Assembly: GCF_002234615.1 (NCBI RefSeq)
Contig: NZ_NMQW01000027.1
Coordinates: 62,001 to 126,000 of the forward strand
Direction of reading: 5' to 3'
Length of the DNA: 64,000 bases
From: Paenibacillus rigui
GTDB taxonomy: Bacteria > Bacillota > Bacilli > Paenibacillales > NBRC-103111
The notes beneath the pieces are model-generated. The model worked only from the letters and a program-made list of their open reading frames with translations. It did not search any database and was not told the DNA's origin. Of this stretch, positions 26,165 through 35,685 are shown in pieces; the first letter of the stretch is position 1, and every line of letters begins with the position of its first letter. A program made the translations under genes and the position numbers.

Positions 26165-27757
26165 GTGAACGAAAATGTGGCCCAGTATTGGAATCGCGTC
26201 ACGCAGTACTGGAATCAATTCAGCAAAGCGCAAAAGATTACATTTATCGCAACGGTTGTACTAGTCATTCTAACGCTAGGAATTATCAGTTATAACTTTT
26301 CGAAAACAGAGTATGCTTTAGCTTACACCGATTTGCAGCCTAGTGATGCTGCTGCAATCAAGACTTATTTGGACGGAGCCAAGATTCCTTATCAGCTTAG
26401 TGAAGATGGAAAAAGTATCGGCGTTCCCCGGAGCCAAGTAGCCAATGTGAAGCTGGCTGTAGAATCCCAAGGCTTGAATAAAAGCGGGAATATCGGGTAC
26501 GGTGCGTTTGGACAGAATAGTACTTTTGGCACTACAGACAAGGAATTTAACGTAAAGTACGTAAATGCTGTACAAGGAGAGCTTCAACAGCTCATTAATT
26601 CCAACACAGCGGTAGCAAGCTCCAAAGTGTTGATCAGCCTTCCGGAAGAAACGGTGTTTCTGCCAAAAGGGTCCGAGAAAGAGAAAGCATCGGCTTCTGT
26701 CGTACTTAACTTGAAACCAGGGTATCAATTGGATCAAGCGAAAGTGGATACGATGTACAATCTTGTTTCTCACAGTATCAAAGGGTTGCCAGTCGAGAAT
26801 ATCACCATCTCTGATCAGAATGGTGAGATGCTGGAGTATTCAAAGGGTAAGAGCAAAATTAACAATACAAGCTTGGCAACGCAAAACTTTGATATTAACA
26901 ATCAGTTTAAGAATGATGTTCAGAAAAATGTTCAACAAATGCTCGCATCCATTCTTGGTAAGGACAAGGTTATTGTTTCGGTCTTCTCTACGATGAACTT
27001 TGATCAAACCAATCGCAAAGAGCAATTGGTTACGGCTCCCAATACCGTGGATCAAAAAGGCTTGGAAATTTCCGTTCAGGAAATTCAGAAGAATTACACG
27101 GGCACGAGTGCCGGTACGACAGGTGGGGTTGCAGGAACAGGACAGACGGATGTTCCAGGCTATCCAGGCAGCAATGCTAATGGGAATACCAAATCCGAAG
27201 AGCTTCAAAAGACTGTGAATTACGAAGTGAATCGGATTACAAACGAAATTGTGGCTACACCTTACGTTGTTAAAGATTTAACCATTAATGTCGGAATTGA
27301 ACCACCGAATCCGGAAGATCCGAATTCTTTGACTCAAGAAACCAAAGACGCAGTTCAAAAAATATTGGTCAATGTCGTCAGAGCAGCCCTTGCAGACAAT
27401 AAGCAAACGTTGACGGATGATGATCTTTCGAAGAAAGTTACCGTGTTTGCACATACTTTTGCGAGAACGAATTCCAGTGCTGCGACAAGCTCCAATGCAA
27501 TGCTGTTGTACGGCGGACTTGGCGGACTGGCTTTAGCCCTATTAGCCGCAGGCGGTTATATGTTCATGAAAAGAAGAAAGGCCAGACTTCAAGCGGAAGA
27601 AGAACTGGATGCTGAACCGGCAAAACTCGAATTCCCAACCATTGATATTGATAACGTAACTAATGATAATCAGGTGCGCAAACAACTGGAAACTTTGGCG
27701 AAGAGAAAACCAGAGGAATTCGTCAACTTGCTTCGCACTTGGTTAGTAGATGAATAG
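26165..27757 (+). CDS. fliF: Flagellar MS-ring protein FliF
   Basis: FliF forms the membrane/supramembrane ring on which the export gate and FliG assemble. The 530-residue protein has an N-terminal membrane helix (about 25-45) and the YscJ-like ring-building domains (TDLQPSDAAAIKTYLDGAKIPY, SKVLISLPEETVF). A Gly/Thr-rich linker lies near 310-330, a second membrane helix near 440-465, and a cytoplasmic FliG-binding tail ends LLRTWLVDE. The start codon is GTG after GGGGTG. Confidence 0.97.
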   Translation: MNENVAQYWNRVTQYWNQFSKAQKITFIATVVLVILTLGIISYNFSKTEYALAYTDLQPSDAAAIKTYLDGAKIPYQLSEDGKSIGVPRSQVANVKLAVESQGLNKSGNIGYGAFGQNSTFGTTDKEFNVKYVNAVQGELQQLINSNTAVASSKVLISLPEETVFLPKGSEKEKASASVVLNLKPGYQLDQAKVDTMYNLVSHSIKGLPVENITISDQNGEMLEYSKGKSKINNTSLATQNFDINNQFKNDVQKNVQQMLASILGKDKVIVSVFSTMNFDQTNRKEQLVTAPNTVDQKGLEISVQEIQKNYTGTSAGTTGGVAGTGQTDVPGYPGSNANGNTKSEELQKTVNYEVNRITNEIVATPYVVKDLTINVGIEPPNPEDPNSLTQETKDAVQKILVNVVRAALADNKQTLTDDDLSKKVTVFAHTFARTNSSAATSSNAMLLYGGLGGLALALLAAGGYMFMKRRKARLQAEEELDAEPAKLEFPTIDIDNVTNDNQVRKQLETLAKRKPEEFVNLLRTWLVDE

Positions 27758-27769
27758 AGGTGTGCTTTA

Positions 27770-28783
27770 TTGGCTAAAGCTCAGCAAGGATTAACCGGAC
27801 GACAGAAGGCAGCGATCTTATTAATCAGTTTAGGTCCGGAAGTCTCCGCACAAATTTTCAAGCATCTCAGGGATGAAGAAATTGAGCAGCTCACGTTAGA
27901 AATTGCTAATGTCAGAAAAGTTGACAATGCAGAAAAAGAATCGATTCTTGCCGAATTCCATCAAATATGTTTGGCTCAGGAATTCATTTCCCAAGGCGGT
28001 ATTGCCTATGCCAAAGATATTTTGGAAAAAGCGCTTGGTTCACAAAAAGCGTTGGATATTATTAATCGTCTGACGGCTACTTTGCAGGTGAGACCGTTCG
28101 ATTTTGCCAGAAAGGCAGACCCAGCTCAAATTTTGAACTTTATTCAAAACGAGAATTCACAAACGATCGCATTAGTTCTTGCTTACCTACAGCCGGAGCA
28201 GTCTTCAATCATTTTATCTTCGCTTCCGCAGGAGAAACAAGCAGATGTAGCCAAACGTGTTGCTTTGATGGATAGTACTTCACCGGAAGTCATTAGTCAG
28301 GTGGAACGAGTGCTTGAACAAAAGCTGTCGGCGACGGTTACTCAGGATTATACCAATGCCGGAGGCATCGCATCCATTGTACAAATCTTGAACGGGGTTG
28401 ACCGGGGGACGGAGAGAACGATCCTCGATTCACTTGAAATTCAAGATCCGGAGCTTGCCGAAGAAATTAAGAAAAGAATGTTTGTGTTCGAGGATATCGT
28501 CAACATCGACAACCGTTCGATTCAACGTATTATTCGCGACATCGAGAATGCCGATTTGCAATTGGCACTTAAAGTGGCGAGCGAAGAGGTTCGCGATGCG
28601 ATCTTTAAGAACATGTCGAAACGGATGGCAGAAACCTTTAAAGAAGAAATGGAATTTATGGGTCCTGTCCGATTGCGCGATGTTGAAGAGGCTCAGACAC
28701 GTATTGTTGCAACGATTCGCCGCTTAGAAGAATCCGGTGAGATTATCATCGCACGCGGCGGAGGAGATGATATTATTGTCTAA
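27770..28783 (+). CDS. fliG: Flagellar motor switch protein FliG
   Basis: Rotor protein that couples stator force to rotation and, with FliM/FliY, to switching. The 337-residue protein shows the N domain (GRQKAAILLISLGPEVSAQIFKHL), a middle domain and the C-terminal armadillo/charged-helix domain (FVFEDIVNIDNRSIQRIIRDI, with conserved charged residues). The start is TTG after AGAGGTG (27756-27762). It overlaps fliH by 8 bp with the chosen fliH start. Confidence 0.97.
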   Translation: MAKAQQGLTGRQKAAILLISLGPEVSAQIFKHLRDEEIEQLTLEIANVRKVDNAEKESILAEFHQICLAQEFISQGGIAYAKDILEKALGSQKALDIINRLTATLQVRPFDFARKADPAQILNFIQNENSQTIALVLAYLQPEQSSIILSSLPQEKQADVAKRVALMDSTSPEVISQVERVLEQKLSATVTQDYTNAGGIASIVQILNGVDRGTERTILDSLEIQDPELAEEIKKRMFVFEDIVNIDNRSIQRIIRDIENADLQLALKVASEEVRDAIFKNMSKRMAETFKEEMEFMGPVRLRDVEEAQTRIVATIRRLEESGEIIIARGGGDDIIV

Positions 28784-29600
28784 TGTCATCAAATTTACCC
28801 AGTATACTTCTATAGACGAAAAAAAAGTGGTAGATGTTGCATCACCAAGTCATTTACTTCATCCAGATGCAGAAGGCTTCCAAGATGGTCTTAGTCCGGA
28901 GCAGCAAGCTGAGATGGATGAACTGACATTAATTAAAGAACAAATTCTTCAGGATGCGGAAAGCTTCGCTGAGGAACAAGTAAGAGCTGCCATGGATGAG
29001 GCTGCCGCATTGCGTCAGCAAGCGCAAGCTGAGATGGAACAATGGTGGAACGAGCAGCGTCAGCATGACGAGGAACTGCAGGTTCAAATGAAGGAACAAG
29101 GTTTTCAGCTGGGCTATGAAGAAGGGCTTAAGCAAGCTGAGACAGAGCTTCGTGAGCAGTATAACGAAATGCTTCATGAATCATCGCAAATTTTGGAGCA
29201 AGCTTATGTATTGAAGCAGCAGATCATTCAGGAGGCCGAGCCTTTCCTTATTCAAATGAGCTGCGCGATTGCTGAGAAAATCGTTGCCCGACAATTAACT
29301 GTCGAACCGGAATGGATTGTTGAGTTGATCCAAAATGTACTAACCCGTCGAAGAGAAAAAGGCATCATCACTTTGTGTGTCGCTCCGGCTCATTTTGCTT
29401 ATATTCAGGATGCAAGAGAAGAGCTGCTCTTACATATCGATTCTCAAGCGGAGCTTCAAATCATACCCGATCCATCCGTTCAAGACCATGGTTGTGTGGT
29501 ACGCTCATCATTTGGCAGCATTGATGCTAGAATCGATACGCAATTAAAAGAGATTAAAAATGCACTTCAGCATCTTGCCGTTCGAAACGAGGGAGTTTAG
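28776..29600 (+). CDS. fliH: Flagellar export apparatus protein FliH
   Basis: FliH is the peripheral stalk/regulator of the FliI ATPase in flagellar export. The 274-residue protein has a variable N-terminus, a long Glu/Gln-rich coiled coil (about 55-145, including GYEEGLKQAETELREQ) and the C-terminal V-ATPase subunit E-like domain. The TTG at 28776 was chosen since GGAGGAG (28760-28766) sits 9 nt upstream; the ATG at 28767 is too close to that site. fliI starts directly after the stop. Confidence 0.9.
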   Translation: MSNVIKFTQYTSIDEKKVVDVASPSHLLHPDAEGFQDGLSPEQQAEMDELTLIKEQILQDAESFAEEQVRAAMDEAAALRQQAQAEMEQWWNEQRQHDEELQVQMKEQGFQLGYEEGLKQAETELREQYNEMLHESSQILEQAYVLKQQIIQEAEPFLIQMSCAIAEKIVARQLTVEPEWIVELIQNVLTRRREKGIITLCVAPAHFAYIQDAREELLLHIDSQAELQIIPDPSVQDHGCVVRSSFGSIDARIDTQLKEIKNALQHLAVRNEGV

Positions 29601-30917
29601 ATGAATCAGGTCCTCAACCCTGCCAAGTATTTGGAACATCTTAGACAAATGGATCCGATCCGGGTAAACGGAAAAGTAACACAAGTCATTGGCTTAACAG
29701 TGGAATCGGAAGGTCCCGATGCGAGCATTGGCGATGTATGTTATATCTACCCATTGAAATCCAACCAGCCTTTAAAGGCTGAAGTGGTAGGCTTTAAAAA
29801 CAACAAAGTGCTTCTGATGCCATTGGGTGAATTGCATTCCATCGGACCGGGTTGTGATGTCGTAGGTACCGGAAAGCCATTGACCGTACAGGTAGGTCAT
29901 GAACTGCTGGGCAAAGTCTTAGATGGACTCGGACAACCATTAGACGGTACGTTCTTATCTTCTCGTATGACACATTATTCGACACACAATGTTCCAAGCA
30001 ATCCTTTAAAAAGACCTCGGGTACTGGAACCGATCAGTGTCGGCGTGAAAGCTATCGACGGCCTGCTAACCATCGGGAAAGGTCAACGTGTTGGTATTTT
30101 CGCAGGTTCTGGTGTCGGTAAAAGTACGCTGATGGGAATGATAGCCCGTAATACTTCAGCTGATGTGAATGTCATTGCTCTTATTGGGGAGCGTGGACGG
30201 GAAGTATTGGACTTTATCGAGCGTGATCTAGGGCCGGAAGGTCTGGCAAGATCGGTCGTTATTGTCGCTACGTCAGATCAGCCGGCATTAATTCGAATTA
30301 AAGGCGCATTAATCGCGACCAGCATCGCAGAATATTTCCGAGATCGCGGACTTAACGTCATGATGATGATGGATTCCGTTACCCGATTTGCTATGGCACA
30401 ACGTGAGGTCGGTCTTGCTGTAGGCGAGCCGCCGGCTACTCGAGGCTACACACCATCGGTATTTGCGACACTGCCCAAGCTGCTCGAACGTTCAGGTACA
30501 GGCCCGAAAGGCTCCATTACGGCATTCTATACGGTTCTTGTCGACGGAGATGATATGAATGAGCCCATAGCGGATGCGGTTCGCGGTATTTTGGATGGAC
30601 ATATAGTCCTGGATCGTAACATTGCCAACCGTGGCCATTATCCTGCCATTGATGTTCTAGCCAGTGTAAGCCGGGTTATGAATGAAATTGTGTCTAGGGA
30701 TCATCGATCAGCGGCTGAGAATTTGAAGCGGATGCTTTCTATTTATAAGGATTCGGAGGACCTGATTAATATAGGGGCGTACCAACGCGGATCCAATGCA
30801 GAAATTGATCGTTCCATTGAAAATATTCAATCCATTTGGGATTATACGAAGCAAAGAACGGATGAGAAGCTCACATTTAGTGAGGCGCAGGAAAGATTAC
30901 TTCAACACTTCTTATAA
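29601..30917 (+). CDS. fliI: Flagellum-specific ATPase FliI
   Basis: F1-beta-like ATPase that energises and orders flagellar protein export. The 438-residue protein has an N-terminal beta-barrel and the nucleotide domain with Walker A GSGVGKST, then ALIGERGREVLDFIE, Walker B VMMMMDSVTRFAMAQ and GEPPATRGYTPSVF. The ATG abuts the fliH stop. fliJ follows 16 bp downstream. Length and motifs are canonical. Confidence 0.98.
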   Translation: MNQVLNPAKYLEHLRQMDPIRVNGKVTQVIGLTVESEGPDASIGDVCYIYPLKSNQPLKAEVVGFKNNKVLLMPLGELHSIGPGCDVVGTGKPLTVQVGHELLGKVLDGLGQPLDGTFLSSRMTHYSTHNVPSNPLKRPRVLEPISVGVKAIDGLLTIGKGQRVGIFAGSGVGKSTLMGMIARNTSADVNVIALIGERGREVLDFIERDLGPEGLARSVVIVATSDQPALIRIKGALIATSIAEYFRDRGLNVMMMMDSVTRFAMAQREVGLAVGEPPATRGYTPSVFATLPKLLERSGTGPKGSITAFYTVLVDGDDMNEPIADAVRGILDGHIVLDRNIANRGHYPAIDVLASVSRVMNEIVSRDHRSAAENLKRMLSIYKDSEDLINIGAYQRGSNAEIDRSIENIQSIWDYTKQRTDEKLTFSEAQERLLQHFL

Positions 30918-30933
30918 AGGGTGAGGCTAAAGG

Positions 30934-31374
30934 ATGCGTTTCCGTTATACTTTTCAAAAAATAGTTGATCTCAAAACAAATGAAAAAACGCAAGCTGAAT
31001 GGATATTGTCTCAAGCGATCGGCAAGATGAGAGAAGAAGAATCTTCTTTGCATGAGCTGCATTCCGCTAAGGATGAACTGTATGAGCAGCTTCATACCGC
31101 TTCCTCCTGTAAAGCTACGATCTCCCAGCTTCTGATTATGCAGCAGTATGTTGATCATATTGATCATCAAATTGTGCTGAAAAACAAAGATCTGGAGCAG
31201 GCGCAGCAAGTGGTCACGATCAAACAGAATGATCTGGCAGGTAAAATGGTGCAGGAGAAGGTATGGTGTAAGGCAAAGGAAAAAGCGTTACAAGGTTTCA
31301 CATCAAGGATGCTCAAGAAGGAGCAGGAACAACTGGACGAAATGGCAACGAACCGATTCCGGAGATTGTCATAA
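30934..31374 (+). CDS. fliJ: Flagellar export chaperone FliJ
   Basis: FliJ is the central stalk-like coiled coil of the export ATPase. The 146-residue protein is almost wholly helical (RFRYTFQKIVDLKTNEKTQAEW..), with the N-terminal F-RY-FQ-I-LK pattern typical of Firmicute FliJ. Identity rests on that pattern, length, coiled coil and position between fliI and the MotE-like gene. Confidence 0.92.
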   Translation: MRFRYTFQKIVDLKTNEKTQAEWILSQAIGKMREEESSLHELHSAKDELYEQLHTASSCKATISQLLIMQQYVDHIDHQIVLKNKDLEQAQQVVTIKQNDLAGKMVQEKVWCKAKEKALQGFTSRMLKKEQEQLDEMATNRFRRLS

Positions 31375-31404
31375 ATTCAGGACCAGGACAGGGAGGCGAG
31401 CTTA

Positions 31405-32325
31405 ATGGCAGATGTGGATGTAGAGAATACCTCCTCATATGGGGCGATGGAACGGTTTCTCATTTGGTTTCTAATCCCATTTGTATTTACCGCTGTGCTG
31501 CTTGGCGTATTGCTGACTATCTTCGATTATGATGTTATGAACAGCGTGCTTCGTACAGCTAACAAAGTACCGATTATTAAATCCATTGTACCGGAGCCGA
31601 AGGAGAAGGCGGCAGACTCTAAAGCAGCAGGGAAAACAGGGCAGCAGGATGCTGGGAGTCCAACCCAGGAGGAAACGGTAGGAACCTTAACTTCAAAGCT
31701 AAATGAGAAAGACCAGCAGCTCAAAACAACGGAATCTGCGGTACAGCAGCGGGATCAAACGATAAAAGAGCTTCAATTGAAAAATAGCAATTTGGAAGAG
31801 CAAATGAAAAGCAAGGCACAATCCGATGAGGAGTACTTGAACCAAATTCAACAGCTTGCTTCCATGTACGCTAAGATGTCGCCGTCTAAATCCGCTCCAA
31901 TTATGGAAAACCTGACGACAGCTGAAATGGTCTTGGTGCTGAGCTCCATGAAAACGGACGATCGTGTCAAAATTCTTGAAAAAATGGATCCGAAGAAGGC
32001 GGCGGACGCCTCCATTTTACTTAAGGATCAAACGTCGGTGAAAGATAAGGAAATTGCGGCGTTACAGGAGCGATTAAAGCAGGTGGCTACTCCAGATGCC
32101 AAGTCTTCGCAGAAGTTAAGCAAGGATGACCTGGGTTCGACTTTCTCCAATATGACCCCCAAAAGCGCAGCTACGGTATTGCTGGAAATGCAAAGCTCGA
32201 ATCCGGATAAAGTGATTTCTATTCTAAGCTCCATGGATAGTGCGGGCAGATCGAAAATTATTACGGCAATTTCCGAACAATCCAAAGAAACAGCGGCGCT
32301 GATCTCTGCACGCTTGGCACAATAA
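31405..32325 (+). CDS. ylxF: MotE-like / YlxF membrane protein
   Basis: A 306-residue protein with a short cytoplasmic N-terminus and one membrane helix (about 18-42). A Lys/Gln/Glu-rich linker and coiled coil follow (95-150). Two MgtE-N-like repeats read YAKMSPSKSAPIMENLTTAEM..LSSMK and FSNMTPKSAATVLLEMQ..ILSSMD. This plan matches YlxF in B. subtilis and resembles MotE, a periplasmic chaperone of the stator protein MotC in alpha-proteobacteria. Its function in Firmicutes is not settled. It lies between fliJ and fliK, the standard place. Confidence 0.85.
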   Translation: MADVDVENTSSYGAMERFLIWFLIPFVFTAVLLGVLLTIFDYDVMNSVLRTANKVPIIKSIVPEPKEKAADSKAAGKTGQQDAGSPTQEETVGTLTSKLNEKDQQLKTTESAVQQRDQTIKELQLKNSNLEEQMKSKAQSDEEYLNQIQQLASMYAKMSPSKSAPIMENLTTAEMVLVLSSMKTDDRVKILEKMDPKKAADASILLKDQTSVKDKEIAALQERLKQVATPDAKSSQKLSKDDLGSTFSNMTPKSAATVLLEMQSSNPDKVISILSSMDSAGRSKIITAISEQSKETAALISARLAQ

Positions 32326-32352
32326 ACTAGTGAGAGGAGGTGAAACGATACA

Positions 32353-33831
32353 ATGGAAATTCAATTAGCAGCAAGTACGACTGCGGCAGCAGCAGGTACT
32401 GGAACAGCTTCTGGTACGAATGGAGCTTCTGCCGGCAATGGTGCGGCAGCGGGTAACGGCTTTTCCGCAACTTTAAAAGGTCTGATTGCCGCTGTACCTT
32501 CCGGTGACGCAGCCAATACCCAAGTCATGCTGCCTACCTTGCCTGCCCTGATTCAATTGGTAACTAACGCTTCAAATCAAGGGCAAGCCGTAACGGAAGT
32601 TAAGTCGGAAGACCTTTTAAAACAATTGGATGCCTTGATCAATTTGTTGAATGCAAATGATGATGAAGCCAAGCAATTGTTGGAGAATCCGGATGTTCAA
32701 GCCTGGCTTGCACAGCTGCAATTACTTTTAGCCGTTACTCCTACACCTGCAGCCGTTTCGGAAGCTTTACCGGTAACAGGTGCAAAGGGTGAGAATCAGA
32801 CTTCTGTTCCGCAGGTTCAAGGTCAAGTACAGGACGCTCAACTGAAGGCGCAACAAACCGCTGCATTAAACCCTGTGCTGTTCGTACCATTAGAAACCGC
32901 TGCAGATCAAAATAATGCCGTACAATTGACGCAGGCCGCATCACTTAAGCCAATATCCAAAGAAGAGGCGGTTGAGTTGTTAGGGAAGTTCAAACAAGCT
33001 GTGCAAAAGGATCCAACCTCAGCGGCAGCGAAAACAATTCAACGTGCACTGACATCAATGCTTCCGGTACAGCAACAGCCATTGCTGCAAGTCGCAAATG
33101 TATCAAATGATGTTCCATTACAGGCAGCATCAACGGGTACAGCTCCAGTTATTCCACAAGCACTGGAAATGTTAGCAGCCAAAACGCTGCCGCCAAAGCT
33201 GGAGGCGCAAAGCACTGTATCTTCTGATGAGCAGTTATTTGAGCCACTAATGGATATGCAAGCATCTTCGAATGATACGCAGGCGATGCCGCTTCACGAG
33301 TATGTCAAACAAGTATCTGCAGGAACACATGTGGCTAAACCGCCTGTTCTGCTTGCCAATGCGCCGACTTTTGCTGAAGACATGACACAGTTTGTTGTAA
33401 AGTCTTTTACGATGAATGTGATCGCAGAAGGAGTAACGGAGGCAAAGCTATCGCTGTATCCACAACATTTGGGTCAAGTGGATGTGAAGCTTACTATGCA
33501 GAATGGACAATTGATTGCCCAGTTTATGGCGGATAGTGTAGCAGGTAAGGAAATGCTGGAAAGTCAGCTGACTCAATTGCGTACGACACTGCTGAGTCAA
33601 GGGATTCAGGTGCAAAAGCTGGAAGTAACACAAAACCAGGCATTCCAGTCCGGCATGTTCCAGGAGCAAAGGCAGCAGCAATCCCAGCAATCGTCTAAGC
33701 AGCAAAAAGGTAACGGCACGAACAAAGTACTTTCCTTGGAAGAGGAAATAGCTCAAGCCGCTTCCGCACCAACACAAGCCCAAACCATTTCTACCGGAAT
33801 AAGACAAACATCAATTGATACGACGGCATAA
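32353..33831 (+). CDS. fliK: Flagellar hook-length control protein FliK
   Basis: FliK is the secreted ruler that triggers the export switch from hook to filament substrates by contacting FlhB. The 492-residue protein begins with an Ala/Gly/Thr/Asn-rich tract and has a long Gln/Ala-rich middle. It ends with the FliK C-domain at about 355-430 (AKLSLYPQHLGQVDVKLTMQNG.. LRTTLLSQGIQVQKLEV). The tail is Gln-rich. GGAGGTG precedes the ATG. flgD follows 38 bp downstream. Confidence 0.95.
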   Translation: MEIQLAASTTAAAAGTGTASGTNGASAGNGAAAGNGFSATLKGLIAAVPSGDAANTQVMLPTLPALIQLVTNASNQGQAVTEVKSEDLLKQLDALINLLNANDDEAKQLLENPDVQAWLAQLQLLLAVTPTPAAVSEALPVTGAKGENQTSVPQVQGQVQDAQLKAQQTAALNPVLFVPLETAADQNNAVQLTQAASLKPISKEEAVELLGKFKQAVQKDPTSAAAKTIQRALTSMLPVQQQPLLQVANVSNDVPLQAASTGTAPVIPQALEMLAAKTLPPKLEAQSTVSSDEQLFEPLMDMQASSNDTQAMPLHEYVKQVSAGTHVAKPPVLLANAPTFAEDMTQFVVKSFTMNVIAEGVTEAKLSLYPQHLGQVDVKLTMQNGQLIAQFMADSVAGKEMLESQLTQLRTTLLSQGIQVQKLEVTQNQAFQSGMFQEQRQQQSQQSSKQQKGNGTNKVLSLEEEIAQAASAPTQAQTISTGIRQTSIDTTA

Positions 33832-33869
33832 AAATCCGGATCGTTTACAGAGCATCGGGAGGTGAAAAG

Positions 33870-34343
33870 ATGTCGGATTCTGTTACAGGAACCAAAAATG
33901 TATGGCCTTATTATGCAAAGTCGAATGTGGATAATGCTACAAAACAAGCGGCTAAGGATAAAAGCAGTCTGGGGAAAGATGATTTTCTGAAAATATTGAT
34001 CGCCCAGCTTAAAAATCAGGACCCTTCGCAGCCGTTGGAAGACAAAGAGTTTATTGCTCAAATGGCTCAATTTTCATCCGTTGAGCAATTGTCCAATATA
34101 AGCAGTGAAATGAAATTGATGCGGCAATCCTTAGGCTTTGCTTCCGGTTTAATCGGTAAAGATATTACTTGGGACGGACTGGATGAGAAGGGCGAGGTTG
34201 TCGCCAAAACAGGAGCCGTTGAATCGATTGTCGTAAAGGATGGCTCGCAATTTGCGGTTGTGAAGGGTGAGCAGGTCGCCATGGACCGGATTAGCAAAAT
34301 TGCGGAGCATGTGGACACAACTGCTTCGGGTGAAACCAAATGA
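33870..34343 (+). CDS. flgD: Flagellar hook capping protein FlgD
   Basis: FlgD caps the growing hook and guides hook subunit assembly. The 157-residue protein has the FlgD signature LGKDDFLKILIAQLKNQDPSQPLEDKEFIAQMAQFSSVEQL at about 31-70. Its C-domain is short, without the FnIII-like part of the enteric protein; this short form is normal for Firmicutes. GGGAGGTG precedes the ATG. It overlaps the next gene by 4 bp. Confidence 0.96.
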   Translation: MSDSVTGTKNVWPYYAKSNVDNATKQAAKDKSSLGKDDFLKILIAQLKNQDPSQPLEDKEFIAQMAQFSSVEQLSNISSEMKLMRQSLGFASGLIGKDITWDGLDEKGEVVAKTGAVESIVVKDGSQFAVVKGEQVAMDRISKIAEHVDTTASGETK

Positions 34344-34717
34344 CCGAGCGTATATCCGTCGGACAGCTGTATCCCGGCAGTTTAAGACCCTCTCCGCTTA
34401 AGCGAAATGAAGCTCAGCCTATTCGACAGGAAGAAAGCTTTCAATCCGTATTGCAAAACGAACTGGTTCGTTTCAGCAATCATGCGGAGCAGCGATTGAA
34501 GCAAAGAGGGATTGAGTTTAAACCGGATCAATTGGCCAAAATCCAAAAAGCCATTGATCAAGCCGCTTCTAAAGGAGCAAAGGATTCATTAATGCTGATT
34601 AATGATACGGCTCTCATCGTAAATATCAAGAATAGAACCGTAGTTACCGCCATGGATGGTGCTTCAATGAAGGACAACATGTTCACGCAGATTGACAGCG
34701 CAGTTATTATTTCTTAA
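34340..34717 (+). CDS. Flagellar operon protein, TIGR02530-like
   Basis: A 125-residue protein between flgD and the hook gene. The core (SFQSVLQNELVRFSNHAEQRLKQRGIEF, ALIVNIKNRTVVTAMDGASMKDNMFTQIDSAVII) matches the conserved flagellar-operon family I know as TIGR02530, found in many Firmicutes but of unknown function. It has no signal peptide or membrane segment. It overlaps flgD by 4 bp, so it is made together with the hook cap and may act in hook assembly. Confidence 0.8.
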   Translation: MTERISVGQLYPGSLRPSPLKRNEAQPIRQEESFQSVLQNELVRFSNHAEQRLKQRGIEFKPDQLAKIQKAIDQAASKGAKDSLMLINDTALIVNIKNRTVVTAMDGASMKDNMFTQIDSAVIIS

Positions 34718-34814
34718 GCACAAGGGCTGGACCTTAATGGAAGCCCGGGGTTGTGGAACGACCGAAGCAACCAAGTAACCATATTACATAATCGCTTATA
34801 GGAGGCAATTGTAC

Positions 34815-35630
34815 ATGTTAAGATCCTTATACTCCGGTGTGTCCGGTATGCGCGGATTTCAAACGAAGCTTGATGTGATCGGTAATAATATTGCCAATGT
34901 CAATACGATTGGTTTTAAAGCAGGACGCGTTATGTTTAAAGATATTCTTAGCCAAACCGTTGCTGGCGTAACAGCCCCTGTTGAAGGAGAAAAGGGCGGC
35001 GTGAATGCGAAGCAAATCGGCCTTGGAGTAACGGTCAGCGCCATTGACACGGTCCATACCCCAGGTAGTGCTATGACGACTAACGTGCCTACAGACCTGC
35101 GTATTGATGGCGATGGATTCTTCGCTGTATCGCCTAACGGAACAACCGAGAGTATGTATCTTACACGTGCCGGTAATTTCACTGTGGATGCAAGCCGTCA
35201 GTTGGTTAATGCGGACGGACAGTTTGTTCTAAGCACTGATGGTGGACCGATTACTCTTGGCGCGGATGTCACTGGCTTCTCGATTTCACAAAATGGGGAA
35301 GTTTTAACGACATTATCGGATGGAACTACAGGCAATGCAGGTTTCGTAGGCATTGTTAAGGTAACGAACCCTGCAGGATTGGAGAAGGTTGGCGGCAACC
35401 TGTACCGTACTACTGCAAACTCTAACGTCGATGCGGCAGAGATAGTGGCTGCTAATGATACTACTCTTGGAACAGGCGCTATCATTGCAGGCCAATTGGA
35501 AATGTCTAACGTGGACCTAACATCAGAATTCACTGAAATGATTGTTGCCCAACGTGGTTTCCAAGCAAATTCCCGTATTATTACAACTTCCGATGAAGTG
35601 CTCCAAGAGGTTGTAAATCTGAAGCGTTAA
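34815..35630 (+). CDS. flgE: Flagellar hook protein FlgE/FlgG family
   Basis: Hook (or distal-rod-like) subunit of the axial family. The 271-residue protein has the N-terminal MLRSLYSGVSGMRGFQTKLDVIGNNIANVNTIGFKAGR and the C-terminal GQLEMSNVDLTSEFTEMIVAQRGFQANSRIITTSDE. The short length matches the small B. subtilis FlgE once called FlgG; FlgG identity cannot be excluded. The start at 34815 follows GGAGG (34801-34805). A pair of competing hairpins follows before swrD. Confidence 0.92.
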   Translation: MLRSLYSGVSGMRGFQTKLDVIGNNIANVNTIGFKAGRVMFKDILSQTVAGVTAPVEGEKGGVNAKQIGLGVTVSAIDTVHTPGSAMTTNVPTDLRIDGDGFFAVSPNGTTESMYLTRAGNFTVDASRQLVNADGQFVLSTDGGPITLGADVTGFSISQNGEVLTTLSDGTTGNAGFVGIVKVTNPAGLEKVGGNLYRTTANSNVDAAEIVAANDTTLGTGAIIAGQLEMSNVDLTSEFTEMIVAQRGFQANSRIITTSDEVLQEVVNLKR

Positions 35631-35641
35631 TAGATTGAATG

Positions 35642-35681
35642 GGGAGGCGGCAGCCTCCCTCCATTAAACACCTGGGAGGCT
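35642..35681 (+). promoter_or_regulatory. Competing hairpins over the swrD ribosome binding site
   Basis: Arm A GGGAGGC (35642-35648) pairs with arm B GCCTCCC (35653-35659) around a GGCA loop. Arm B with its preceding A, AGCCTCCC (35652-35659), also pairs over 8 bp with arm C GGGAGGCT (35674-35681). Arm C is the swrD ribosome binding site, 6 nt before its ATG. A-B and B-C cannot form together. Confidence 0.6.
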
Positions 35682-35685
35682 GTCC